The notes under the pieces are model-generated. The model did not search any database and was not told where the DNA came from. It worked only from the letters and a program-made list of their open reading frames with translations. From Welwitschia mirabilis (taxonomy: Eukaryota; Gnetophyta; Gnetopsida; Welwitschiales): a DNA stretch of 42,861 nt. The stretch spans positions 124,301,318 through 124,344,178 of the forward strand of contig JBOZIK010000001.1 in NCBI GenBank assembly GCA_051453625.1. The letters run 5' to 3'. Shown piece after piece: positions 21,921 to 34,089 of this stretch. The position numbers and the translations under genes were made by a program. Position 1 is the first letter of the stretch. Each line of letters opens with the position of its first letter.

Positions 21921-23463
21921 TTTCATTATTGAAGCAAGCCTCATGACTTGCAATGGTGACTGCTAACATGTAAAAATTAACATTTATCTTAAGTATATAA
22001 TACAAATTTAACATAAGTGAAGCTATTAGTTTAACTGTTTTAGCATATGTTTTCCCATGATATTTTCAGGTATTTAACTATATTTTGGAGCACATGTTTG
22101 AACATCATCTAATGGAAAATGCCAATAGTGCTAATGATCTATATGAAGATGCCAATATCTTTAGAAGAATAACTTCCAAACTTATGCTCTAACTACATTA
22201 TGCGAAATGTATTAGATTGTAATTATGGGCCTAGTGAGTTGCTACATCAAAATTAAGCATTATCTTAAACTGTGAAAAGACCAATCTTGCATAAAACAAT
22301 AAAGACATTGGTGACATGTGGTAGTGGCACTAGTTGATGGAGGAATCATACTCCAAAGCTTATATATTAGACTCATCATAATAATCCATGTTATTTCTGG
22401 TAGAAATAACCAAACACTATAAGACAAAATCCCAACCGCCTTATCAAATATTAGAAAATGAAGCATCTTAACCATCCACCTAATATAAAATAATAAAGAA
22501 TACCAACTATTCCAAGCTCATCTTTCTCTATAAAAATCTCTGAGCACCCTACTTTGTAAGATCTTTAATGCTTAAATTAGACTGACTCCATTGTACTTCA
22601 TGCGAAGGTTGATGATTTCTATGTCTTTTTTCTAAATCATTCTCTCCAGATTGGCTAGCCCTTAAGGCTAGCATGACATTTTAGTTATAGTCTAATGTTT
22701 TTTTATTTATGTACTATAGTTTTGATATATTTCATGAATAAAATAATATTGTTCTTTGGTTTATACTCTTGATTTTAAGTGTGGCTTATGACATACTTTT
22801 AATTCTTTTGATAAGTTAAAAAAATATTAATTAATATTTGGTGCAATATTATCGATAGTAAGTGTGGATGTTTTATATACTTGTTATGGTTCTTATTGTA
22901 CTAAAATATGTTGAGATTTATATTTTTATTGAGTGATTTATTCATGTTTACCTCTTATTCTGTAGTTTATACCAATGTTTGATGGTCTTCAGGAATGACA
23001 TCCTACTTTCCATGCTTATACAAATATGCCATAAGAGCTAATGTGACTTAAAGTCTTCACCAACATGCATATGATAAATGAGATTATGTCACCATGATAG
23101 AGCATTAATAAAGATTAACATTTCCTAATTAAAAATAAAGTAGATCTATTTTCATTACAGGAGCTCTTGTTGTCAATATTGTATTCATGCTAGATTCTAA
23201 GAGCTATGCTTATTCCTAGCTTCAATATTTAAAATTTTAAAACATATCTTATACCTTTTTTCTTTTTTTTGCTTTAGTATAATATCTTTTCTTTGCGTTT
23301 AATTTTATGCTTGATTTGTTGTAAGTTTATCATGAATTATCCCTGAGGATCGAACAACACTAGGTTCTTTCTATAATGAAAGATCTAGTTTTTATTTATA
23401 AATGCTAGCCTCAAATAGTAATAATGTAATTCACATCTTTAGATAGTCTTATTTGTCTTCTTG
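21921..23463. other. AT-rich intergenic DNA; possible old LTR end
   Basis: A minus-strand frame at 22260-22475 has no recognised motif. Near 23340 TCCCTGAGGATCGAACAAC resembles a sequence common at plant gypsy-type LTR ends, and it is preceded by a T-rich stretch. No partner LTR or coding region was found, so the element is not called. A small hairpin, GCTAGCC-CTTAA-GGCTAGC, lies at 22654-22672. Confidence 0.3.
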
Positions 23464-23525
23464 ACATGACCTTATAGTAGAGTAGAGGTCTTGTGACTTT
23501 TTGGTTATGAGTTCAAACATCTTTC
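23464..23525 (+). mobile_element. tRNA-like SINE head (A-box and B-box)
   Basis: TAGTAGAGTAG at 23475-23485 matches the pol III A-box consensus TRGYNNARNNG at every position. GTTCAAACA at 23511-23519 matches the B-box GWTCRANNC except at the last base. The spacing of 36 bases and the connecting words (AGAGGTCTTGTGAC, GGTTATGAGTTC) are typical of plant tRNA-derived SINEs. It does not fold as a full tRNA by eye. The 3' body and tail cannot be delimited. An A-rich stretch follows at 23528. Confidence 0.4.
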
Positions 23526-24572
23526 AACTAAAAAAATAATAACTCTTATTTCCTCTTTACTTTATTTAGGTTTTAAAGAAAGCCATCTTATGCAAAAGGG
23601 GTCATTAAGCATGAAGAAACTGAATCCTTTCATGTATTCTAGTTTGTTCTTTTTCTAGGAGAAAGAATTATTCATTTTATTTAAATTTTTTAACTAAGTT
23701 TTAAAGCCTTTCCTAAGCTCTCTACATAGAAAGACACACTTACTTAATAATCATTAATAAGCTAGTTGATTCTGATATAAAAACTTTGACATCAAAAGCC
23801 TCAATAATTATGTTATGAAGACACCTAATGGCTTATGAACTTAAAGTCCTTGGAGTAAATACTTTATACTGAGATAGATCCTCTATGCTAAGGCCTTTAA
23901 TAGTCTACGACTAACTATAGACATTAATAAAAACCCATTTCATTAATAAACTAAGACCATTAAACTAATATTAAATAAAAAGTCAAGTAAAGTTAATCCA
24001 AATATTATCCAATCATGAGAAATGAAAATTTCCAATAGCATATATAAATGATTAACCTGTTAAATTAAAGAAATTTGTAGAAGAGTTCAAATCACATTAA
24101 CTTTTCATCTGTCTATTTCATAACACTTATCATCTATACATTGTCTTTTATTCTACTTTGAAACCCTTCTCCCATCCAAATTCTTTAGTAAAATTTTCTT
24201 CTATAATCACTTTCAACATTCTCCACTTCCACTTTAGCTCAATAACTCATTATGCCTTTTAATCCTATGAAATGTCTATGTTACCTAATAATCCATGATT
24301 TATTCCTTGACAACTTAAATGATTTTTTATTAACTTTGAGCCCATCTAAGCTTAGATAAACATCTAAATCATGGGTCCTAACTCTTCTTAGATAAGGATT
24401 GAATAAGTTCATATGATTTCCCAAAGTACCTATCACTTAGTCTAATTAGTTCTTTAAGATTTGAATTTCATTTTAAAGATTAAGAATAGGAATAAGTTTG
24501 ATAATGATATTATTCCTTTTTACTTTAATTCCCTAGTTTAATAATTATCCTTAGAATATTTAGGGCTTAGGA
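23526..24572. other. AT-rich intergenic DNA, nothing recognised
   Basis: Stops occur in all frames, CpG is depleted, and there is no motif or tandem structure worth naming. Confidence 0.5.
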
Positions 24573-24790
24573 CACTAAAGTTATTATTACAACAAAATTG
24601 AGTTTTAATGATGTATGTTAATAACATATTTTGATCATGATTAATTTAATTATAGTCTTTTAAATGGATGATTCTTATAAACCGTCATAAAAGATGTGAT
24701 TTCTTAGGAAAAGCAATGACAATTAAAAATCATCATTAATATATAATAAAATGATAGTTAGAAATTGTCATTAGAATTTCTTTGAAAATT
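24573..24790 (+). mobile_element. CACTA-like transposon end, decayed
   Basis: A CACTA at 24573 and the nearby TTATTACAACAAAATTGAG (about 24583) resemble the CACTACAAxAAAA terminal inverted repeat of plant CACTA elements. They are followed by repeated diverged copies of ACCGTCATTAA-type subterminal words on both strands: AAACCGTCATAAAAG near 24678, AATGACAATTAAAAATCATC near 24716, and AAATTGTCATTAGAA near 24762. No transposase and no opposite end were found. It could be a non-autonomous derivative or a fragment. Confidence 0.4.
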
Positions 24791-26585
24791 TAAAACTATA
24801 AAAGTACTATTTACATTTTTTATGATAAATTAGTTTAAAAATTTCATTCAAAAAATGGTTTAAAAAATTATCTATCAGAAGGCAGTTTTCAAAGGGCGTC
24901 TATTTCAGGGATTAAAAAGAAATTTTCTAAGTGATTTGCTTCAATCACATAAATCCTAATCCATTTGAACATGAGTCCTCAAATAGGCTATCTTGATTCC
25001 ATCTAATATAATTCCTATATTAATAGTTATAAGTTGGATCCCTTTGAGGGTTAATGGTAGGTCACTATGGTGTCATTCATAGCCCTTGTAATCACATTGT
25101 ATTGGATGGTAGTGACTACAATATTCTTATACATATCCCTTTCACTATCTTAGCCTCTATCTAATAACCTATCTTCAGGTCTCACCCTTTTCATTAAATG
25201 ACCAATCTATAAGCATGGGGATTATGCACTTTCTGTTCTACAACCTTGAAGAAGGGATTTCCTCCTCAAATTTTGGCTTTCTATCTCTTCATAATGGGTG
25301 GGATGCCTCTCCTAAGCAACCTTGTGAGTATTTATAATGCATGAGAGATTATATGGGAGTTTTAACTAGATATAAAAGTGTTATCATTTACTTTAATCCC
25401 TAATTTGGTTTTGCTTGCTATTTATTATGTAGAAGATCAAGGAAAATCATTTAAGATTAGTGATCTTTCTTACATAGAGAAGGCTTCATAGGTATCATCT
25501 TTTTATTTCTTAGTCCTCTAAGTTCTCATCAAAATCTTACTTAATCCTTTCATCTCTATTCATTAGGTTTATTTATTAAATTTGGTCTGTGAAAATTCTG
25601 ATGTTAACCTAACTTGATTCAAGATTTTTCTGTGTCCAATATACCTCATAAATTTTGATATCTATCAGTAGCAAATTAGGTTTAATCTAGATCTTAAGAT
25701 ATTCATATTCTTTATGATTTTAAGTGATGAATTAAGAGGAAATAGATCTTAAATATGCCTAAGAAATTTTAAGTATCCTACTATTACATTCAATCAAATA
25801 AGCTAACCAAATAAAATAACAAACCAAACCAGGTAATAAGCCTATAACTTTATCAACATTCCTGTTAAGATATCTTTTAATATTTTGTAATGTATAGATG
25901 TGATAAACAAAATCTAATGTAGTAAATATGCTAGTCAATAGACCACCAAGTAATTAATAAAAAATATTTATGTTAATATAGGTGGTAAAACTTATGATGA
26001 TTTCTAATAAAAAGAAGAAAAAACATAGAAAAAGGCTAAGCTATAGGAAAAACATAGTTCATACCACCTCACTCTATTTAAAAGATAGCTCTCTTAAAAT
26101 TTCAAAGAAAGGATTCTAAATCATAATGGAAATACAATCTATTTCATAAGTATAAAATTTTAGCCTTTAAAAAGAAAGAATACCAAATTATCATATGAAT
26201 ACTATCCCTTTGAGAATTATAAATTTTTATTTAAAGTAATCTCCTAGAGATATATCTTTTAACTTCTAATAGTAATTAGTTTTAAAAACTATTTTATTTT
26301 ACATTTCCAATGATTCTATTTTATTCCTACATTTTAAGGAACCCTTTATATTCTTTATTTCTAATATAAATGTTGATCTTAAAAAGTTAAAGTAATCAAA
26401 ACTTCTTAAGATGCAGTTGTCAATATCATTACTTAATGGTTCTTTTCCTTAAAAAATGAATTATGTGGCCATATTTAAAATTTAAATTAAAAAGTTTAAA
26501 GGCTTTCTTAATTCTTCTCTGAGGTATAATTCCACTTAATAATACTTTCAAGAAATAAGGTCGATATATAGGATGTTCATTCTAT
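24791..26585. other. AT-rich intergenic DNA before the copia fragment
   Basis: The part at 25000-25650 has slightly more GC and few repeats, but no frame or motif that can be named. It might include the lost 5' part of the copia element, since nothing upstream of the RT was recognised. Confidence 0.4.
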
Positions 26586-27697
26586 GTTTATAGACCCAAA
26601 AAGGCTCTCTATGCTCTCAAGAAAGCACCCAAAGATTGGTATGAAAAACTCTTAGGACATCTAATAGAAAATGGATTTAAAAGACATACATATGATGTTA
26701 CAATGTTTATTAAAATAGATAGTAAGGATTTTATTATTATACAAATCTATGAGAATGATATCATTTTTGGTGCTACTAATGAATTATTATGTAAGAAGTT
26801 TTTTAATGTTATGTAGGATGAATTTAAGATGAGTCTCATGGGAAGAATAAGTAACTTATTGAGGCTTTAAGTTGTATAATAGAAATAAGGTACATTTGTT
26901 TCTTAAGAAAAAATATGCTAAACATGTATTAGTTAAGCATGGCTTACAGGATTGTAAGACCAAAGATATTCCAATTAGCCAAAGCACAAAACTGACCAAG
27001 GAAGAGCATGGTAAGAAGATTGACTAAAAGTTGTACAGAGGTATGATTGATAGTATATTATATATTACTATTAGTAAGTCTGATATTATTTGAGTATAGG
27101 AATTTATTCTCATTATTAAAGTTATCCTAGGGAATTACATTTTATATTAGTTAAAAGAATTTTTCACTATTTAAAATGTACTACTAATTGGGACCTTTAG
27201 TATTTAAAGGACTTCTATCTTGATCTAGTTGGATATTGTAATGTAGACTTGGTAGGTTGTAGGATGATAGAAGAATCACTAGTGAAAATTTCTTTTCATT
27301 TAGGTATTTTTTAATGTTCTAGAGTAGAAAAAAGCAAAATTCAACTACTCTCTTAACTACTAAAGTCAAATACATCATTGTTTAAAGTTTTTATGCTCAG
27401 TTACTTTAGATGAAGCAAATCTTAAAAGACTTTATACTAATTATGAAAAGCATTTCCATATATTACCACAAAAAATGTTCTATCAACATCTTTAAAAATC
27501 TAATTCAGCATTCATGAACCAAACATATAGAGATCAAATATCATTTCCTTAAAGAGCATGTACAAAGCAAAGACATCATGCTAGAATACAATAATATTAG
27601 TGATCAACTTACCAATGTCTTTATCAAACCAGTAAGTGGTGATGGGTTCGTTAAATTGTGTAGAAACTTAGGGATTAGGCCTTATCCAATTAGGTAA
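26586..27697 (+). pseudogene. Ty1/copia pol fragment (RT and RNase H)
   Basis: In intact elements this part of pol copies the RNA genome and removes the RNA strand. An uninterrupted 76-codon stretch from 26586 begins VYRPKKALYALKKAPKDWYE, the copia RT signature. It continues through GHLIENGFKR and the catalytic IYENDIIFG, where the usual YVDD is YEND. After a TAG at 26814 the frame breaks many times. Later pieces still match in order: KRIFHYLKCTTNW, YLDLVGYCNVDLVG (RNase H) near 27205-27250, and DQLTNVFIKP with CRNLGIRPYPIR ending at 27697, the standard copia C-terminus. Gag, protease, integrase and LTRs were not found. Truncated and inactive. Confidence 0.92.
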
Positions 27698-27907
27698 CTC
27701 ACCAAGTAATTACTCTCAAAATCTTAAATCTACATTATGATATCTATGAGTTGAGATAATAGCTAGAACATAAACTAGTCTATTATGTGCATGTTATTTT
27801 ATCATTTTTTTGATGTGGTAGTCTAATCTTAACATTAGCTATAGAAAATTTAAAGTTTTTTATTTTGCATGGAAGACGTTATTTAAGTGAAGATGTCCAT
27901 CTTAGAT

Positions 27908-28036
27908 ATGTACTTAGCCTATAAACATATTTTTAGTAGACGTCTTTTATATATCAGACGTCTTTGGAGGTAAAGTATAATTTGTTAATTTTTTATTTTT
28001 ATGTACTTAGCCTATAGACATCTTTTATATATCAAA
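27908..28036 (+). repeat. Short direct repeat with AGACGTCT palindromes
   Basis: ATGTACTTAGCCTATAAACA... at 27908-27960 recurs at 28001-28036 as ATGTACTTAGCCTATAGACA..., the second copy lacking about 17 bases. Both contain TCTTTTATATATCA. The first copy carries two AGACGT-type elements (AGACGTCT at about 27938 and CAGACGTCTTTGG at about 27956). It lies about 200 bases beyond the copia coding end, where a 3' LTR would be expected. Confidence 0.65.
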
Positions 28037-29500
28037 GTGATAAAATCATGTAAAGAATTCAGTCCTAATGGATTTTTAAAGAAAAATAAGTTTTTTAATA
28101 GAAGAATTTCTCTTATTACAGAAGCTTCAAAGGTAAAATTAAAATATCTAACTAGTTTCATGTTCTAAGGGAAAAAACCTACAAGCATCACTTGGATTTC
28201 AACAACAACATATTGATTAATTTTTTTTGATAAGGCAAGGGCCTCATTCCCCACATGCCCATAATTATGTATTCTTAGAATGTTTAATATCTCATAGATA
28301 GCCTATATATTATTACATAAAGTTAAAATCTCTTAACAAAATGATATTTATTAAGAAGTTATTTATTAAAGTAGTTTTACACTTAAGACATTAAACTAAT
28401 AGAGTTATTTCTTCTATATTTATTCATCCATGTTGGCACTATAAATTAGTCAAAAATGATCATGATTCTTATAAAAGATTAGGATGCTTATTTATTTTTT
28501 TCATGAAGCTTTTAGAAGCTTTTTAATTTATTCTTTAAACAAAGCTTCTAGAAAAGTTATCTTATGGTTATAGTTAAATGACTCCCTTTTAAACATTTCT
28601 TGAATTCTTGATGAATATTTAACTATGATAGAGAATTTCTTTGATAATATTAAATTCTTTTATTTTTATAAGAATTCCTTACAAACAAAGGAAAAAAAAT
28701 TTCTAGACTAATTCTTAAATAATAGTTATATTCTCATGGATATGTCATATTTGGTTAAATTTCTAATCAATAGATGATAGTATTCTTTAATGCCTTAATA
28801 GATTTTATTTTTTTATCTATCACCTTTCTAGAATTACAATGCTTTTAGAGTCTATAATGATTGCTTATCATCAAATCATTATGTCATCTATGTGTCAATT
28901 GACTTTGAGTATTTAGTCATGCAAAATCATTCTTCTCTCTTTATATTTAATCTCAATAAGAATAATTGTAAATTGATAAAAATATTTGCATATTTTATAA
29001 AACATAAAACCTCATCCAAATGGTAATCTAGATGACTTGTGATGTGGATTTATGCTAAGTGTTTGATCTTAGACAAGCTAATAAATAAATAGATTCTAAA
29101 GAAAGAAAGTATATTCAAACATTTAACAATATGAATTAGTTTCTATTACTATGAAACAATATCCATGGTTTTTGAAAAATAAGTCATGTATTAAAAATAG
29201 AAAAATTATACAAAGTAAAACAAAAACCAAGAAGGAAGAAGAGATATCCCTGCTACTAAAACTATCTCAAAAGAGGAACTACAAGCCCTAACAAATTAAA
29301 ACTAAACTACATAAAAACTAGTAGGACAGAAGGGATCCTCTCGCTACTAATACCATTTCAGAAATACCTTTCAGAAATGTCTCTAATACTATAGCTAATT
29401 AAAGATAAAATAAGATCCAAAACTATCAAGCCTAAACTAGACTATAAAAAATGAGAAGATAAATAAACAACTGATAAAATAGTAGATTGGCCAACATAAG
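28037..29500. other. AT-rich intergenic DNA, nothing recognised
   Basis: Stop-rich in all frames. Around 29180-29450 the composition turns A-rich on the plus strand, with a short duplication (CAGAAATACCTTTCAGAAATG). No family is assigned. Confidence 0.45.
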
Positions 29501-30650
29501 AAATTAGAGACATCCACCATATATCTTCATAAGTTTATCCCTATGCCAAAAATGGTAAAGGAATGTTGTCCTCTTATTTAAGAGGATGTCCTTTGCTCCA
29601 TTTAGCTCCTTTGCCTTATTTGAATCTTTTTAGAGGTTGTTTCTATTTTTATTTTGATGCCATCTTAAAACCAACCTTCTATGAGCTCTTATGATTTTTT
29701 GTTGAGAGACACCTGATTGGATCCCTAAGATCCCATAATAATATTTTTACTCTCTCATAGTCGCTTTGTTGTTGTATTCCAGATCCATCTTAGAGTTTGA
29801 GTCTGCTTCATCTTCAATTTTTTCTTCCTCATAACTGTTAAAAGGTGAGTTCAATAAGTCTAAATGCCATAAGGCTTCTGTATTTAATCTTTTGAATTTG
29901 CTCAGNNNNNNNNNNCCAAGGTAATTCCTTGTATCACTTTTTCCATCACTAGAGGTCATCATTACTAATGTAGTTAACTTTACACAAGGAGCCCTTCTCA
30001 ATGTTTACATCCTTCTTATTATCCTAAAATGCATAAGAAGCCCTTGTCTTTCCTACTCTACATCTATTGTCAAAGAAATTTTCTATGTCTCTTATGTTTC
30101 CCTTATAGGGAAGGACCTTTTGGAAATGGCCTCTTTCCTAGAATTACTTAAAATCTCGGTCACTGCACTCTTCTTATTAGGTAAAGAATCATACTACTCT
30201 AAACTAGTAGTACTACCTACTCTTAATCTTTGCTTTCTTTGCTATGAAGAATTAAAATGACATTCTCTTTCTCTAGCATGCAACCTACCTCTTTCCTCTT
30301 AGTGATGATTCTAGATGGCATTATAAGGCTAAGCATGAGGAGTGCAGTTGGAATATTTGTAATAATCTCTTTGGTAAAGAATCAAACTTGAGTCCCTAAT
30401 TCCCACTTTTTCATTTAACTTATCCTTAAGGTAAAAATGGAGATTAAATCTTAGGGCAAGGAGGAATAGAAAGTACAACTCCTTAAGCTTCGAATGATTT
30501 CCATCTTGAATTAGGTATCCATCCATGAATTTGGCTATCATATGCCATGGATCTTATAACTCTTTTTTTTTTAATATGATCCTTCACCATTCTCGAGGTC
30601 CTTCTTCCAAAGAATCTATTCATGTTTAAGTACTCCACCATGGATGGAAA
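29501..30650 (-). pseudogene. Unidentified minus-strand coding remnant, possibly a LINE ORF1 tail
   Basis: Two open stretches lie here. The one at 30329-30541 (70 codons) includes KFMDGYLIQDGNHSKLKEL and a LysArg/aromatic-rich end. The one at 29747-30001 has an acidic patch (SYEEEKIEDEADSNS) like the variable tail that follows the zinc knuckle in plant LINE ORF1 proteins. A 10-N gap (29906-29915) interrupts the latter. No DUF4283 or CCHC motif was found, and no ORF2 follows it to the left. So this is either the ORF1 end of a LINE whose ORF2 is gone, or a part of LINE-C that I do not recognise. Confidence 0.3.
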
Positions 30651-30799
30651 TAGTAATTCACCTTCTTTGATGATACCTAAGGATTGTGTAATTAAATTTA
30701 TTAATATCTCTTACCTTGTTCTTCTAATCTTTAAGTTACTGTTTACTATGGCCTTACTTCCAACAAAATTCTAATCCCTGTGTAGGGAAAAGAGGGGTT

Positions 30800-33700
30800 T
30801 CCATCTAATGTTAATAATGTACTACCATAGTTTAGGGTTCTCCTTGGACTTCAAATCATTCAAAGGCTTATTTTAAAGGTGCTTCCCCATTCTTCTTATG
30901 AGTATCACACTAGTTATTTGGTTTCTTATATTCTAAGAATCTTATGCACTTGGGTCTATTTGCCTTCAAAGACAAATTGATTTCTCATTGCCCAGATATA
31001 CCATAGTAGGATTTTTAGGAAGCATCTTAGGGTATTAATCACATTATCCTAGGGTAAGTTACCATTAAATATTTGTCAAATCTCCCTGGGTATGCAGCAT
31101 TGCTAAAATATGTGCTTTATAGACTTCATTCTCCCATATTTCTAACACTGTGATACTAACTTAAAGCCTTTTTCGTTTAGATTTTTCATCATTAACACTC
31201 TTTATTTTATTATTAATATTTTAACACCATAAACTTTCCTACTAGAGAAAGTGTTCAAGTATCATAAAGGAGTGTATTTATCTTGTATTTCTTTATCAGT
31301 AGTCCTTTTCCATTTACTTCCTTGCCTTTGATAATTCTGGTATCCTTTTCCTTTTTGAATTGAGTTTTTAAGATGATAATCAGTATTTATAAGCCTTGTA
31401 TTATCATATCTATAGTTGTATTTCCTAAGTGAGGGGGAAACTCCTTCTTTTAATGGTGCCAAATTCTACTCCCCACATTTCTTTTAATTAGAATTTTAAC
31501 AATCTCAATGGGTTTAATCCCTTTTAGGATCTTTAAGTGCTAGAAGAAAACCTTAGTGTGTCCCATATTCTAATAAGTGATATCCTCTAATTTTTCTCTC
31601 CCTCTATAAAGGGCTTGCCCAAAAAAGGAGTCTTCCTTCTGGATCTTCCAATCTTTGTATTTTATTTTTAGTAACTTTATTTATGGGATTTTCCCCCACA
31701 TTAATTTTATTAATCAAATTCATTTGGGCTAAGAAAGTGCTATCATTTAGGTCTTGAATACCCTAATCTCTTACTTCTACTGGTTTGTCTATTTTACTAT
31801 AAGTTCCTAGTCAGTCTATTTATGATTGTGTACATTTTGTCTAGAATAATTCTTATTGAGGCATTATATCTAGCAATTACTAAAATAATAAAGTTAGTTA
31901 GGATAATTCTTCCTTTACTAAAAAATAATAGGAAATTTTAACTATAATGTTTCTCACTCATTGTTTGAATTAAATCCAACTAGGAACCTATTTTATTTTA
32001 TTGAAACATGGAAATTCCTAGGTACAAATTGTTAATATTCCCCTTTTGGAGGATCAACATCTACTTTATCATCCTTTAAACACTTTATTAAGTTTTTTAT
32101 AAAAGAGGCTCTTCTTTTTGAATAATTGATGGTTAATTCTGATTCTTCTATAAATAAGTCTAACCCCTTCTTGATGGTCCTAAATTACGACACCTTACTT
32201 TCACCAAAACAATATCTATAAAGTGATTGTACATTATATCTAGGCCTGTCTTAACCTCCCATCTTAGTAATATAATCCTGAAGAACATTTAATACTGTAA
32301 TAAATAGATAGGATAAGAGATAATTCCCCTCCCTTAGGATTCTCCCTGCATCGAAAAAATCATGAACCTCCTAATTGATTCTTAAAATTTAGCAAAGACC
32401 TACATCTGCATGATAAGGCTTATAAAGGTAGGAGAAAACCCTTGCTAAGCATATCATGTCTTAAGAAATCCCAAGTTTGAAAGCATACATTTTTAACTTC
32501 TTCTTTTGAATTAAATGAAAATTTTCATGATTAAAAATTACCTAATAGAAAATGGGCCTATTCTCTAAAAAGCTAGCCTCATTGGTTCTAACCACCCAGT
32601 ATAGATAGGACTAGATTTTAGAGACAAGAACTTTAGAGAGGAGTCTAAAGATGATGTTGAAAATCCCTATTTGTCTATAATCATGCATTTCAATTGCCTC
32701 TTATTTTTTTGAAATCATTGTCGAATGGGTATTATCCTAAGCATGGGACACCAATCCCAAGGTAAGGTCTTTGTCAAATGAATTTTCTAGTAATTTACTA
32801 ATTAAATTCCAAAAAAACTATCTAGTCTAGGGATATTATTTAACTTGTTTCACACTTAGTTTCTCTCTAACTTTTGGAGGGGATTGCTCCACTTGTTAAG
32901 ACTTTAACCATAGTATTGATAGATAAACCCTATTCTTATTTAATCATAATTCTTGCAAATTTTCCATAAAGGCTTTTGGAACTTGGTTTCTCTTAAAAAT
33001 TTGGTTCTTTTATCTTACCTTATGAGTTGCATTTTATTGTCTCCTTTAATTTACCAAGTTAAAGAAAAATTGAGAATGTCTCTAGTAGGTCTCTTATTTC
33101 TTCCTAGTTCTGTAGAACTCCAAGATTTTTTGCCACTCCTCATCATGGAGATTCTTTCCTTACTCCTGTCTCAATTGTATTTTTCTTAGATTTTTTAAAC
33201 TTTTGTCCCCATTATTTTCTCGACATTTTTAGCCATTACTTTAGTAGTTATGGGTTTTTCTTTAGTGTATCAATTGGATTTTCCAAGCTTTCCTTCTAAT
33301 AATTTTTAATATACAAACTTATTTCTTCTTCTTCAAGTCAAGTATTCTCAAAAACAGATTCATAGCTTTTCCGTTGAGTCTCTTCTATGGTTAGGAAAAT
33401 TGGTTAGTGATTAGAATATTAACATCCCTTACCTTTCAAAAACAAATTTTTCTCCTTGACTAAGGGATGAGGACACAATCAATTCTGGGAAGGATTCACT
33501 TATTCCCTCTTATCTGGTCTAGTTACATGAACTAATCCCTATGAATAGGCATGTTAATAAGGTTTAGCTTTATCATCAAATCCTTAAGCTTTGCAACACC
33601 ATAGGTTTTCCATTCCCCCCTCCCCCCCGACACTTCCACTTGCCCCCTCCCTTGGTTTTTTGTTTTTTTCTCAAGGTTGAGCATTTAATTCAAGTCTCTA

Positions 33701-34064
33701 ATTAGGATACACTTTTGACCTTATAGCTATTCTGAGATTTGTATTCAAAAATTAATTTTTAGTGTTTGGATTGGTAGCCATAAATATTTGTTATATAGTA
33801 GTCTTGGATAGTGAAGATTTTAAACCATCTATTAGCCTATATTGTTAGTAATTAATTAACATCTTTTTTGAATAAGGTGATTAGTCCATCCACTTTGCCA
33901 TAGTTGGACATCCACTTCACTTATTAGTTTTTATTAAGATTTATGATATGTTGTGTCTTCTACAGTTTTATCTTTTAAAGGTAGACTATACTTATTAACT
34001 CTTGAATTATTCTAGTCTTTAAGATAGACTTCATATCTCTAATATTCTAACTCATAATATTCAT
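30800..34064 (-). pseudogene. LINE-C ORF2 remnant (endonuclease, RT, C-terminal region)
   Basis: The start at 34064 gives MNIMS-stop-NIRDMKS, the endonuclease SWNIRGxxS motif with Trp changed to TAG. Near 32600-32720 the minus strand reads EMHDYRQIGIFNIIF, the RT block DYRPISLCN, with SKVLVSKI and then NEASFLENRPI, matching NQSAFVKGRQI. Near 31640-31780 RDLGYSRPK and FLAQMNLINKI match the GLGVRDL...AL..KW region after the thumb. Near 30950-31000 WYIWAMRNQFVFEGK matches the WxxWxxRNxxVF motif at the end of LINE ORF2. The palm FADD could not be placed. Frameshifts occur between all blocks. Confidence 0.88.
33611..33652. repeat. C-rich tract inside LINE-C (G-rich on minus strand)
   Basis: Runs of six and seven C separated by one T (33615-33628), followed by CCCCCTCCC near 33643, stand in an otherwise very AT-rich region. 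On the minus strand, which is the sense strand of LINE-C, these are G-runs that could form a G-quadruplex with one long loop. It is probably a microsatellite-like expansion. Confidence 0.7.
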
Positions 34065-34089
34065 TTATTTCTCTTATTTTTATTATGTT

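Noticed and set aside
22260-22475. 71-codon minus-strand frame
   Set aside because: A faint resemblance to a LINE zf-RVT region was considered, but there is no ordered second motif and no adjacent RT.
22654-22672. GCTAGCC-CTTAA-GGCTAGC hairpin as a terminator or element end
   Set aside because: A single 7-bp stem in 43 kb is expected by chance, and nothing around it supports a role.
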